Shown: positions 23,218 to 33,115, counted from the stretch's first letter. The stretch: DNA of 64,000 bases from Sipunculus nudus (GCA_026874595.1 CM049321.1:46119797-46183796); one strand, 5' to 3'. Program-made: numbers and translations. The notes: a model not told the origin generated them from the letters alone.

Positions 23218-23742
23218 CGCATAGCCAAGAAACCGGGGTTTTCCCCAAAGCTATTGCCTAAATATATAGGACCATATTATATTGCACAAGCAAATTCTAA
23301 TTATACTTACAAACTAATTGACTGTACAACAAACAAGGCTCTAGCAGCATTAGTGCACTTCAACAGATTGAGACCATTCTATGACCCAGCGGACCGTGGA
23401 TTACCGACATTGTCAACAGACCGTCCACAGACAGAGACTATCGATGAGACACAGTCTGATACAGTTCCAGACTACGAGAACGCAAATGAGACACAAAATA
23501 CAGTGGACAAGTCCATACGAGAAACACCAACGAACCAGTATGGTGAGGTCGACAAACTACTTAAATGCTCAAGACATAGAGGTAAAAGGGTTTATTTAGT
23601 AAAATGGAAAGAGCAATCCTTAAAAGCCACATGGGAATATGAAGATAATATATCTCCCACATTAATCAGAGAATTCCATATTAAACGAACAATGGACGGC
23701 AGGGCCCGCCGCCTAAAAAGAAAGAAACAATATCAATCCTAA
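23218..23742 (+). CDS. Integrase C-terminus: GPY/F module plus chromodomain (downstream of a nonsense codon)
   Basis: Same frame as pol, resuming directly after the TAA. It begins with the GPY/F-type module (LLPKYIGPYYIAQANSNY, then LVHFNRLRPFYD). After an acidic, Thr/Gln-rich linker it ends in a chromodomain: EVDKLLKCSRHRGKRVYLVK, WKEQSLKATWEYEDNIS, LIREFH. The YLVKW core and TWE.E.NI...LI.EF pattern are diagnostic. In chromoviruses this domain steers integration toward marked chromatin. There is no ATG at the start, so it belongs to pol. A basic tail (RARRLKRKKQ) closes the protein. The domain is close to full length, about 50 residues. Confidence 0.85.
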   Translation, partial: RIAKKPGFSPKLLPKYIGPYYIAQANSNYTYKLIDCTTNKALAALVHFNRLRPFYDPADRGLPTLSTDRPQTETIDETQSDTVPDYENANETQNTVDKSIRETPTNQYGEVDKLLKCSRHRGKRVYLVKWKEQSLKATWEYEDNISPTLIREFHIKRTMDGRARRLKRKKQYQS

Positions 23743-23966
23743 CAGACTATTCTTAAAATGATCAGGCAGGAATCCCAGGCTTGATAATAAACAAAGGCAT
23801 CAAATCTTCATATCAAATATCACATCATAACGACATTTTTTTTTTTTGATTCGTCCTTATATTACTCGGCACCATTATACATTGCGCGCGCTCCAATTAC
23901 CATCACTCAATTACGGTGCTGGGTAATATATACATTAACTCATCGATCCTCCTCATTAGCCATAAA

Positions 23967-23994
23967 ACTAATAATTGCCCTTTGTCCATTACAG
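23967..23994 (+). promoter_or_regulatory. Predicted splice acceptor for env mRNA
   Basis: A branch-like ACTAAT, then a pyrimidine-rich stretch ending TTTGTCCATTACAG|ACATC at 23993/23994. The env frame has no ATG before its signal peptide, so a start codon supplied by an upstream exon would explain expression, as for spliced env in errantiviruses. Confidence 0.5.
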
Positions 23995-26561
23995 ACATCA
24001 GCCATGGTACGGGAAGACACCTGTTTTTCAGGCTGTTAGGATTACTAGTGTTGTCAACAACTACGGTCGCACAGAAGCCTATTGAGCAACGCCTCAATTA
24101 TGGTGTCATCTTTCAAAGAATAGGTATCCTTCAGGCAGAAGAACAAACATGGGTACATACACTGGCGTTTACCATTCCCAATAACCCAGTAAGAATTCCC
24201 ATTCAACCCTTGTCATGTACAAAGACAAAAGGATTATCATGTGGTATAACTCGCAAAAGTGTACGTACATTAGAATTGACCCGAACTCAATTGTCTCATT
24301 ACATCCAGAACGTAACAACCCAAATTTATGACATCATTCCTCAGACTAAGGTCAACAAGCCACTCAGACAGAGAAGGGCTTTATTCTCATTCCTAGGAGA
24401 CTTGTCCCATAATCTCTTTGGCACAGCTACTGAACATGAAATACAAGTTTTGCAAGGACATATACAGAGTATTGCTAACTATACGACAAAACTAAGCAAG
24501 TCCTTCGAAATTAACACAGACAAATTAAACAGTGTATTGACCGGGGTTAATCACCGTTTTCATAAAGCATTCCAGGCAATTAAAGTAAACCATGATGAAA
24601 TACAGAGCGTCATTAACCTCGTTAAGGAAAAATCAGTAACAGAAAACATGCTAGCAGACATCCAAGCATTATCCATTCTTCATCTGGCAAATTTCGACTC
24701 AATTAAAATAAAATTCAGTGAAATTTTTCAAGGTATTACCACCCTATTACAGCACAGAATGTCCCCCCTATTAGTGTCACCTCAGCTCCTGCAAAACATA
24801 CTGAGAGAGATATCAGAGCAAATAGCCCGTAAATATCCACAGTTTAAACTGGCACCGGTAAATCTAAATTACTATTATACCACAAAGGTTCTATATCGCC
24901 GTCATAACGATACAGTTTTTATATCTATTAAGATTCCTGTACAGGCTAAAGCTGAAATCATGAGACTGTACAAGGTATTCTCATACCCCACCCCCGTAAA
25001 TGACAGTTTCACTCATGCCACACAGCTGGTAAACATTCCAGCCTACCTCGCTATATCAAGAAACAGGCAGGCTTACGTGGAGATCACGCAAGGCCAGTTC
25101 TCAGCGTGTATGGGAGACCTAATGTTTACATGCCCACATATGGATATACCAAGGTCGACTGATAAGCCGTCCTGCTTAACAGCCATCTTCCTAAAGAATA
25201 TGGCACAGACACACAGATTGTGTGACTTTAGGTTCTTACCCCATAAACAGAACTCTAAGGTTACTCCCATGGGCAGACACAAGCTGTTGATATCAAACAT
25301 TGAACAGATCACAAGCTCTTGTCAGGGCGGTCAAATGGAAACAACTGCTGGTTGTGCTCTATGTATCATAAAGATCAAGTGCCATTGTCATGTATACTTA
25401 GATGACTATCACTTGAACCCCCGCATTCAAGGCTGCCACTCACAAGCTGCTAGCGTGACAAAATTTCATGCCACTAATCTGGCCATACTTCAATCATTCT
25501 TTTCCTCAGAACAACTAATGGACCTGACTCCTGATAAATTATATTCTACACCAATTAATTTCACCATTCCAGATTTTCAGTTATATTCACATAATATTTC
25601 CAGATTGTTTTCTGAAGAAAATCAGGCTCATTTAAGTCTCAAACGAGTGGTTCAAGCAGCCAAGAATAAAGTACCGATTTATACAGCACTCACTGACCCT
25701 TTATTAGCAGGCGAATGGATCCCCAAAACAACAGAGACAAAGTGGACATTAACTAAATGTATACTTGGATATATTTTCTGGTTTCTGTCAGCAGCTAGTT
25801 TTATACTAACCTGTATCTTATTCATTAGACTCCGACAACTCACTTTAGCTCTCACATTACTAAGGACTACTACACGGACGGACGCATTCAAATTAGTATG
25901 GACACCTGGTTACTTGACAACTACCAGCGGGGCACCAGAAAACACGGTCCCTGGACTTCCAAATGAATACTTAAGCATCTGTGTTCTTATCATTATGGCT
26001 ATAGCAGGCCTGGTGTTGATTACAAAGTCACTCTGTAAACGTAACAGCAAGGGATCCACGGCAGTAATGTTACTCATTAATAATGGGAATCGGTGCAAGT
26101 ACGTTTGTCTAACACAGCTGCCTCTATGTCCAATTCATTACATACTTGACCTATACCCTGTCATACAATCTTTGACTATAAAACGACACCTATTATGGGG
26201 CACCCTGAACATTCACTTAGATAATCCGTCCTTTATCAGGACCAGAGAGAAACAAGGCCAAAATCCCCTCCCAGTGTCCATTACAATAAAACCATGGACT
26301 GCCTTCCTACTCCACCAGATAATCAATGAACCGTTCTATGAGGCTCGTTTTGTCATAATGCACAATGGATTTATTTATACTAAAGATTGCATTTCCAAAG
26401 ATAAGTTACCGAATCAAGACTTAAACATTAACAATGAGAATAGAAAACCAATGCCCCAGATTCAGGCATCAGCTCCTCCACCTAGCAATGCAGGTACAAA
26501 TATTACATTGTATCCTGTTGAAGATTTACATGGGAGTAATCCAGGAACTATGAACAGCTAG
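23995..26561 (+). CDS. env: Envelope-like glycoprotein, F type (baculovirus-F/errantivirus Env-like)
   Basis: The frame is open from 23850 to 26561 and lacks an initiating ATG; I start it at the predicted splice acceptor. A signal peptide (FFRLLGLLVLSTTTVAQ) comes first. A furin-type site RQRR at 24366-24377 is followed by the hydrophobic ALFSFLGDLSHNLFG, the arrangement of F-type fusion proteins. Heptad-like helices follow. One membrane segment lies near 25758-25832 (GYIFWFLSAASFILTCILF), a second near 25968-26030 (SICVLIIMAIAGLVLI), and then a C-terminal part of about 175 residues. F-type proteins normally have one anchor and a short tail, so this extension is unusual. The last codons (MNS) come from a tandem duplication; the undisturbed end survives at 27336. 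In its family this protein would mediate membrane fusion; activity of this copy is unknown. Confidence 0.8.
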
Positions 26562-27317
26562 TTTTATACTAACCTGTATCTTATTCATTAGACTCCGACA
26601 ACTCACTTTAGCTCTCACATTACTAAGGACTACTACACGGACGGACGCATTCAAATTAGTATGGACACCTGGTTACTTGACAACTACCAGCGGGGCACCA
26701 GAAAACACGGTCCCTGGACTTCCAAATGAATACTTAAGCATCTGTGTTCTTATCATTATGGCTATAGCAGGCCTGGTGTTGATTACAAAGTCACTCTGTA
26801 AACGTAACAGCAAGGGATCCACGGCAGTAATGTTACTCATTAATAATGGGAATCGGTGCAAGTACGTTTGTCTAACACAGCTGCCTCTATGTCCAATTCA
26901 TTACATACTTGACCTATACCCTGTCATACAATCTTTGACTATAAAACGACACCTATTATGGGGCACCCTGAACATTCACTTAGATAATCCGTCCTTTATC
27001 AGGACCAGAGAGAAACAAGGCCAAAATCCCCTCCCAGTGTCCATTACAATAAAACCATGGACTGCCTTCCTACTCCACCAGATAATCAATGAACCGTTCT
27101 ATGAGGCTCGTTTTGTCATAATGCACAATGGATTTATTTATACTAAAGATTGCATTTCCAAAGATAAGTTACCGAATCAAGACTTAAACATTAACAATGA
27201 GAATAGAAAACCAATGCCTCAGATTCAGGCATCAGCTCCTCCACCTAGCAATGCAGGTACAAATAATACATTGTATCCTGTTGAAGATTTACATGGGAGT
27301 AATCCAGGAACTATGAA
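25792..27317 (+). repeat. 763-bp tandem duplication within env
   Basis: 25792-26554 is repeated at 26555-27317 with only about two visible differences. The unit starts inside the first membrane segment and runs to the env end. The length 763 is not a multiple of three, so the second copy lies in another frame (open 26677-27336). It retains the original stop context ending GLLG before TAG. Confidence 0.9.
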
Positions 27318-27336
27318 CCTTGGACTCCTAGGTTAG
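26555..27336 (+). pseudogene. Duplicated env 3' portion
   Basis: Second copy of the env tail, encoding the second membrane segment and C-terminal domain and ending at TAG 27334-27336. It has no membrane-anchored N-terminus or signal of its own and starts mid-gene, so it is a by-product of the duplication. It shows where the parental env ended. Confidence 0.8.
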
Positions 27337-27876
27337 CGAGGATTATTAGAATTGTATATATATATATATATGTATAAATATGTTTTTGTTATGCAATTAT
27401 TGATATTGTGACATCTAATATTGTTTCACATACTGATAGTCCCATAAGATATTATTATGTGTATTATGTGTATAGACCGTATCAGTGTCATCATTATATA
27501 AACATGTATAAATGATAATGTCATGAACTAAGATATATATTATATTTTATATCTTGGGTTATATATATGTACGCTTAGGCTGTATGATGAATATGTATAT
27601 AGTGTTTACATATTAGTTAAATGACATTTAACTACATTACAGGAGTATAGCATCATGTTATTACACTTCCTGTAGAGATAATCCTGGCCATAACGATAGC
27701 ATAAATCCAGTTATTATCATTATTGCATGTCATACTGGTATTCTTGTACTTATATTACAAGGTGTGTATACTCAGTGCTGGCTATATACAGCAACCAGTA
27801 CTTAACATATATCTATATAATTATCCTTACGAATAGTTGTTATAAATAAACTTACAAAAAAAAAAAAAAAAAAAGG
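27337..27876 (+). other. env 3' untranslated-like region ending in AATAAA and poly(A)
   Basis: AT-rich, non-coding, with an (AT)n tract at about 27355-27371. AATAAA at 27845-27850 is followed within about 8 nt by 19 A residues (27858-27876). This looks like the copied 3' end of a polyadenylated RNA lying inside the provirus, well before the 3' LTR. Confidence 0.6.
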
Positions 27877-27920
27877 TCATCAGGAATACAATTAAAAAAA
27901 TAAGTTAGTTAGAAACATAC

Positions 27921-28553
27921 CTAGAGCACACCTTCCAACCTGGCTGACACCTGGCACATTAGTAAGAGCTGCAGAAGACCTCTGCTCAGGTGACCTCCCT
28001 CCACTAGTTGCAGGGCATTGGCAGCCGTCCTGGTTGTGACGGCTACATGCCAGGCTACCTGGCATTCCAGGGTCCCACAGGAGGACTCAGACCCTCCTCG
28101 ACCGCTATACATGATAAGGACCTCAGCGGCCCTTATCAAGGTTTCCACATCTGTGCTCCTTTGGAACTCCCCATAACTGCGCAGGCATCTCTGGTGACAC
28201 TCGTCACAGCCACAGGTTAGGTCCCAGCGTGGATAACCTAACCTGTCTATCAACTTTAAGGCCCGCCACAGCTGATACAACTGATTGGGGTTTTGATGTC
28301 CCACCACCTTCAACTGCCAGTTACAAATAGTAAACAAATCTCTCTTTTTGCAATCTTCCAGGTGAGTGATCATATCACTCACCTGATCTTCCTGCATGGG
28401 GACACCTTCACCACACAGAATACACAGTCTGTACATTTCCTCTTCAACAATCAGGGTACCACTAAAACATGTGGTGTACCCACCACACCCATCCGGACAA
28501 GGTGTTACAGTCCGGATGGCCATAAGTTCGGTCACTGGAATTGAAGATGCCAT
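27921..28553 (-). CDS. Antisense Cys-rich accessory protein, 210 aa, unknown family
   Basis: The ATG at 28553 (context AAAATGG) opens 210 codons on the strand opposite to gag-pol-env, ending in TAG. Cysteines and histidines cluster in zinc-site patterns: C19-x3-C23, C29, C44-x2-C47-x16-H64-x3-C68, C77 and C114-x-C116-x2-C119-H120-x2-C123. Between the clusters is a Trp-rich helical part (LYQLWRALKLIDRLGYPRW). The C-terminal 70 residues are helical and Leu/Ala-rich. No signal peptide or membrane helix is seen, so a soluble, possibly nucleic-acid- or protein-binding role is a guess. The GC content is visibly higher than around it. A TATA box lies 46-54 nt upstream. The stop overlaps a donor-like CTCTAG|GTATGT. 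Minus-strand ORFs in retroelements are often chance, but length, Cys pattern, promoter and a decayed relative argue for a gene. Confidence 0.65.
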   Translation of the reverse strand: MASSIPVTELMAIRTVTPCPDGCGGYTTCFSGTLIVEEEMYRLCILCGEGVPMQEDQVSDMITHLEDCKKRDLFTICNWQLKVVGHQNPNQLYQLWRALKLIDRLGYPRWDLTCGCDECHQRCLRSYGEFQRSTDVETLIRAAEVLIMYSGRGGSESSCGTLECQVAWHVAVTTRTAANALQLVEGGHLSRGLLQLLLMCQVSARLEGVL

Positions 28554-28598
28554 TTTCTTATAGAACAAAGACTTAAAGTAAAATGGTCACTAGCTTCC

Positions 28599-28607
28599 AT
28601 ATATATA
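28599..28607 (-). promoter_or_regulatory. TATA box of the antisense gene
   Basis: TATATATAT on the minus strand, 46-54 nt before the ATG at 28553, which would place transcription start near 28573. An 18-base G run (minus strand) lies just upstream at 28641-28624. Confidence 0.5.
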
Positions 28608-28642
28608 CCCCAAACCCTTACTACCCCCCCCCCCCCCCCCCT

Positions 28643-29014
28643 GTCATTTGTCACTTGACTCATCAGCAAACATTGTAAAAAATCTCTCCTTCTTACGGTC
28701 TCAATGTTTGCATTGGTCACAAGAAATAAACTTAAGGCTCCATCAAACCTATGTCGGGTCACCGTGTCCATGTTGGCGTTGACAGCTCGGACAATCTAGC
28801 AAGAGCTTCCACATCACCCTGACACATTCTCCCTGCTTCCAGGGTCCAGAATAAGTTTCAATTTCATCACCCTTAAAGACCCTGCATACCGTACGTCAAG
28901 TAACCTCCTAGCATGCCAATTGATAAAGACATAGCTGAGATTAACTTCCCACTCAATTAACACCTCCCAGTGGAACAAATTTCACGGGGTAATACCATCT
29001 AAAGCATACAACAT
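28643..29014 (-). pseudogene. Decayed relative of the antisense accessory gene
   Basis: Minus-strand coding-like sequence directly upstream of the intact antisense gene. From ATG 29014 a frame runs to TGA at 28814, with an extra TGA at codon 11. It includes EWEVNLSY and NWHARRLLDVRYAGSLRV. A one-base shift continues it as GDVEALARLSELS, and a third piece from ATG 28771 ends DFLQCLLMSQVTND. These match, in order, parts of the intact protein (NWQLKVV, LWRALKLIDRLGY, TDVETLIRAAEVL, LLQLLLMCQVSA). The Cys-rich N-terminus is missing or lies under the LTR edge, and an 18-base homopolymer ends it. The relationship is judged by eye. Confidence 0.45.
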
Positions 29015-29091
29015 GACTCAGCACAGTAACTGAGTTATGCTTTATTCTTTCCATATAGATGTATTTTTTTTTGAGCGAGGACGCTCATTTT

Positions 29092-29107
29092 TAAAGCCAG
29101 AGGGTAT
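29092..29107 (+). promoter_or_regulatory. Possible polypurine tract
   Basis: 'aaagccagaggg' immediately before the 3' LTR is purine-rich with a CC interruption. It would prime plus-strand DNA synthesis. Weak. Confidence 0.3.
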
Positions 29108-30293
29108 TGATATGAGTAGAGAACTTATGTTTATCTTATTTTTTATAATGATGATAATTATTGAAAGGTGTAGGTATTCATTGTTGTTTATAATGGAATG
29201 TATAGTAAATAGTAGTGTAAATTGAGGTTCATTTAGAATAGTCACAGATATACTGTTAAAAAAAGATTGAATGCCAAGATATCTAGAAACATTTAGGGTG
29301 AACCAGTTATGAATGTAATAATTACTATTAAGTAATATAAATGTCTTATATCTTAGAAAGAAAGAGAACAAGGATGTAGTTAACATAAAAGACACAGAAG
29401 GCACGGATAGTATATATTCGTTTAAGCCAGATAGAGAGAAGGCAGAAGTTCATAGACAGACTTGTTGGTACATGTCACAATTAATAGCACTGACCATACA
29501 GTAATAAACTCATAAAGTCTCGGCGGACACACATGCAGTGAAAGGAACAGACAACTCTTGCATACATTATCTCAACACAATTTACATAATCCAGACATAC
29601 GGTCACAATTAAGTCATAAAAGAACATTCACCAGATCTAGCCACTACGTCAGCAACAACTCTCATACAACAGGCATCAACAGTTCAGCTTTGTTACATAA
29701 GGGAGCACCTAGTACAAATCCCAGATTTGAAAGTAAAATGAACAACAATAAATGGAATATATACAAGTTTATTATATACAAGTCTGGGCAGAGAGACCCA
29801 TGTAAAGATATATATAGGTAGTCAGGGATAGATAAGTCAGTCAGCAGCAGTCAGCGAATGAACGAATAAGAAGATGGTAATAGATGAAATCAAGCAGTGG
29901 TCATCGGGTCTCCCGGCTGATTGTTCAGTTCTTGGTGCTGTCACTATCTGTAACAACAGGAGGTAACTATTGTATCTCAAGCTGTATTAGCAAGAGACAC
30001 TGATACGATCTGTGTGTATTAAGTGACTATCGTGAAGTGATGTACATTATGTAACAAAAACTATATTATATTAGAAGAACAGACTGACTGGAAGCATTAA
30101 GAATTATTAAGAAGAGTACTGCTATGTGAAGTATCAATACCGTGTGAAGTCGAATGTCAAATTATTATATACTAATGTGATCACCAAGGATAATTATGTG
30201 AATAATCACTATGCCGAAGATTCAGAATAAAGAGACTTGATTTACAATCTATCCCTTGTTATATCTGGGTCATTCCCCCCCAGCCTTATAACA
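29108..30293 (+). repeat. 3' LTR
   Basis: 1186 bp, matching the 5' LTR apart from about 8-10 substitutions and small indels. It keeps the TATA box (29809-29816) and AATAAA. Five positions agree with the solo LTR but not the 5' LTR, best explained as mutations private to the 5' copy. Confidence 0.9.
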
Positions 30294-30552
30294 GTACTCT
30301 TTGTTTTGCCAATACTTGACCAGCACGCATGTGACACTTATTCATGGGAGTTGTGGTTTCACAGCAAGATTCAGCTTCATCCAATTTAGTCTCGATCACC
30401 ACACCATCAACACTGGGCAGGATGCTGATGCTGATCCGCTTTCCTTTACTCCGTGCCTCTTTTATTAGATTGAGATCTGCTACCTTTTCTGCAAAGTTTT
30501 GATTAGATGCTCTGGAACATACACTCGCAAGATCTTTCAAAATGTTCATCAC
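30294..30552 (-). pseudogene. Coding-like exon fragment, unknown
   Basis: A minus-strand frame from ATG 30552 into the LTR reads with normal composition. It includes KVADLNLIKEARSKGKRISI and SVDGVVIETKLDEAESCCE. The 3' LTR cuts it, so it was probably an exon before the provirus inserted. No acceptor or donor is convincing and no family is recognised. Confidence 0.3.
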
Positions 30553-31493
30553 ATTATAGTACCTTCTTGTACTGTTGGTTGACAGTTATTCTGTTGATGG
30601 TTTGACATTCTGTGCTGTTATTACTATATTATTGCTCTTTATCCACCTTTCTGTAAGCCAACACTCCTGATATTTCAGTTTTCCTTTCTTGATACATGAG
30701 GAAGCGTGTTGACACAGTCATGAGTTAACATGGTATGGAAGGTGTGGCACAAACAACAGAATGATGGTCCTAGTTCCACATTGTATATATACAAGATACT
30801 AACACATAAAACTATACCTTATGTGTACCTAATATATATACGACATCAGTTTCCTCTGACTCTCTGTCAGTCATTTGAACATCCACACAGTCCTCTTCAG
30901 CTGAAATGTTGGCAACAGATTAAGTGATGCTATTATAATTGACAAGATTGTTTGTTAATAGCTGTTTAACAAGTTTTCAAGATGTTTTGATTATCCTATA
31001 GATGTCGTCTTTCATAAAGTATTTATTATAAATTTAATAAGCCCTAAATGCTGCACCTATGCCATTTTAAGACAAATGTTGATTAATGTTCAAGGTATCA
31101 TATATCCAAACTGCAAATTTCACATGTTCATAAGTGGGTAGCTCTCAAATCTCACCAAATCTCACAAAAATGAGTAGTTCTTAAATCTAACCAATTAGAT
31201 CAAATATCTGAATTTTACATGTATTTCACATGGAAGATGGTCACAGTGACCTAGTTTCAGCTTTTGAAAGGGAATTTGCTATCTGTCTGCAAATTTCAGA
31301 TATGTAGTTCAGAAAGATTTGATTGTACCCTACTGACTTGCAATCAGCTGAGCCAGAAATTGAGTTGATGCGATATTAACCCATTCTTTGTGCAGCACAT
31401 AGAAGTCTTCAAAAACCAAATATCACAAGACTTTAAGGAACTCCACTTAACAAGGAGACTTTTAGGTAAAAATAATATTATAATTTTTTAAGC

Positions 31494-31524
<31 letters not shown>

Positions 31525-32600
31525 CACAGGATCCTTTGCTTCATTTCATCATCAGTTGAACTTTACTTACCTGGGTGCTTACTCCCATCTACTGTCTCTG
31601 ACATTTTTTTTCATAGGTTTTCTGCAGGTCCTTAAACAGCTTGACCTTGTACTTTGTAAACCACATAAGTCCACTCAGAGACCGCAACAGGGTCTGGTCT
31701 TTGTCTTGCACCTCAAATCCATGGTTAATTTTCATATATAACATATATATATTCAGAGTCATGCATTTTATGCATCTTTCTTTCTGTAAATTTCATTAAT
31801 TGTACAGCAAATCCATATTTTCATCTTTAAAAAAAAATACAGAATGTAACTACAACTGACTGATTGATGTGTTGGCTTACAAACTGCCTGTGAGGCAGAA
31901 TGTGAAATTCTCCCAGGAAGTCTGCAATTGCACAGTCTTCATTGTACATCCGTCAGAGATGGTAACCTGCAGTTCTTTTCAGCTTACTGATAACCAAGAC
32001 CACATCGGGTTTGGACTCTGTGGCTTCTGCTTTCAGAAACTTGATGTTATGTCTCCCACACTCTTCATCTTCTCCATCTGCAGTTGTTTCCTGAAAAACA
32101 AAATAAAGGTGTTCAGCATCAAAAACAGTTTGATCATTGAAACTTGTACTTGTTAAGAAGATAAATGAAGAGAAGCACTAAATGAAAGCATAAAATGAGG
32201 GATGTTTGAAAATACCCATCTAAGTAAACCTAGTCATAATGCTACAGATACACTGAATGTAAAGTAATGCCTCCATTTTGAGGTATGTTATAACAACATT
32301 TTAAGATAGTCACCTTTAATGAAGGCACATGGAGAACTTTTTGATGGGCCTGCCATATTTGTCCTGCACCACTTTCAGAACATCACCTCTCCATCTAAGC
32401 TTGTCTCGATCTGTTGCCAGGCATGGATTTGACGTGCCTCATGACTTATCATACTGCCATGTCCGTTAACTGTTGTCCTACAGCTTCTGTTGTTATCTCC
32501 TGTCAATCACCTTGCTTTTCTTTTCTCTTCATCTCCGTCCCTTTTAGACAGATGTTTGGTAAAATTGTCCAAGTGAAACAATTTGGCAGATGTTGGTAGG
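30553..32600 (-). other. Gene-poor stretch with decayed exon-like pieces
   Basis: On the minus strand, an exon-like segment after TTATTTTGTTTTTCAG near 32088 reads ETTADGEDEECGRHNIKFLK onward to a TGA, then reopens with RMYNEDCAIADFLGEFHILP (to about 31870). A second, near 31740-31560, reads KINHGFEVQDKDQTLLRSLS and ends near a CACCCAG|GTAAGT donor. Both carry stops or shifts. An (AT)n tract lies at about 31494-31520. No function is assigned. Confidence 0.3.
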
Positions 32601-33115
32601 GACATTTCTATTGTATGGTGAGTTGTACCATGTGATATTTATTTGTAGCTTTTTCTGCCAGATTTGTTTTGTTTGTTTTGGTTTTTGTTTGGTGTTAATG
32701 TTATGTTGAATGTTTATTTGTGTCATGATTCTGAAAGTTTCTTGGTTTCTTTTTTTAAACACAAACAAAGAATGATAAGTCAAGGAAAGATCCTTTCCTG
32801 TAAAGTCGTTCCTGTTCTTCCCAATACATTTCTCTTTTCTCGCTCTTACTAGCCTCTCTGAATAAAAGGCAATTAATCTAGCCTAGCAAGCAACCCCCTT
32901 ATTGGACTTCTGCAACGTCCCCTCCCAGTGTACTTAAGGCTGTTCTACTTAATGGCTTTAGGTTTGAGACCCCATTCCTGTGACTTCTCCTTATCAGCCA
33001 TTTTACTTTAATCTCTATTCCTTATCAACATAAGCTGCGGTCAGCTTAAGTTTCTAGAAAACACACCAGTCCGACGGGCGGTACTGTAAATAAACCTTAT
33101 CACATGACCATTTTG
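32601..33115. other. Unassigned DNA
   Basis: Nothing recognised. The interval ends in a 26-bp perfect palindrome that begins at 33111. Confidence 0.4.

Larger units (their letters stand above)
17315..30293 (+). mobile_element. Errantivirus-like Ty3/Gypsy provirus with gag, pro, pol, env and antisense accessory genes
   Basis: The element is bounded by ~1.19-kb direct LTRs (17315-18502 and 29108-30293) that differ at only about 8-10 positions by eye. It has a primer-binding site directly after the 5' LTR, then gag, pro, pol (RT, RNase H, integrase, chromodomain) and a baculovirus-F-like envelope gene, the order of errantiviruses. Between env and the 3' LTR lie about 1.77 kb of additional DNA with an internal poly(A) and two minus-strand ORFs. 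Several stop codons interrupt gag and pol, and env carries a 763-bp duplication, so this copy is probably defective. The flanks GTAT (left) and GTAC (right) differ at one base, and GTAT also precedes the other LTR copies, so no target duplication is convincing. The LTR 5' boundary is uncertain by about 14 bp. Confidence 0.9.

Noticed and set aside
25073-25312. Minus-strand frames within env and pol
   Set aside because: Shadows of strongly coding plus-strand genes, with no promoter or Cys pattern like the antisense module.
28532-28642. Extension of the 28771 minus-strand frame through the G run
   Set aside because: Reading through an 18-base homopolymer is frame-uncertain; residues after it overlap the promoter and start of the intact gene.
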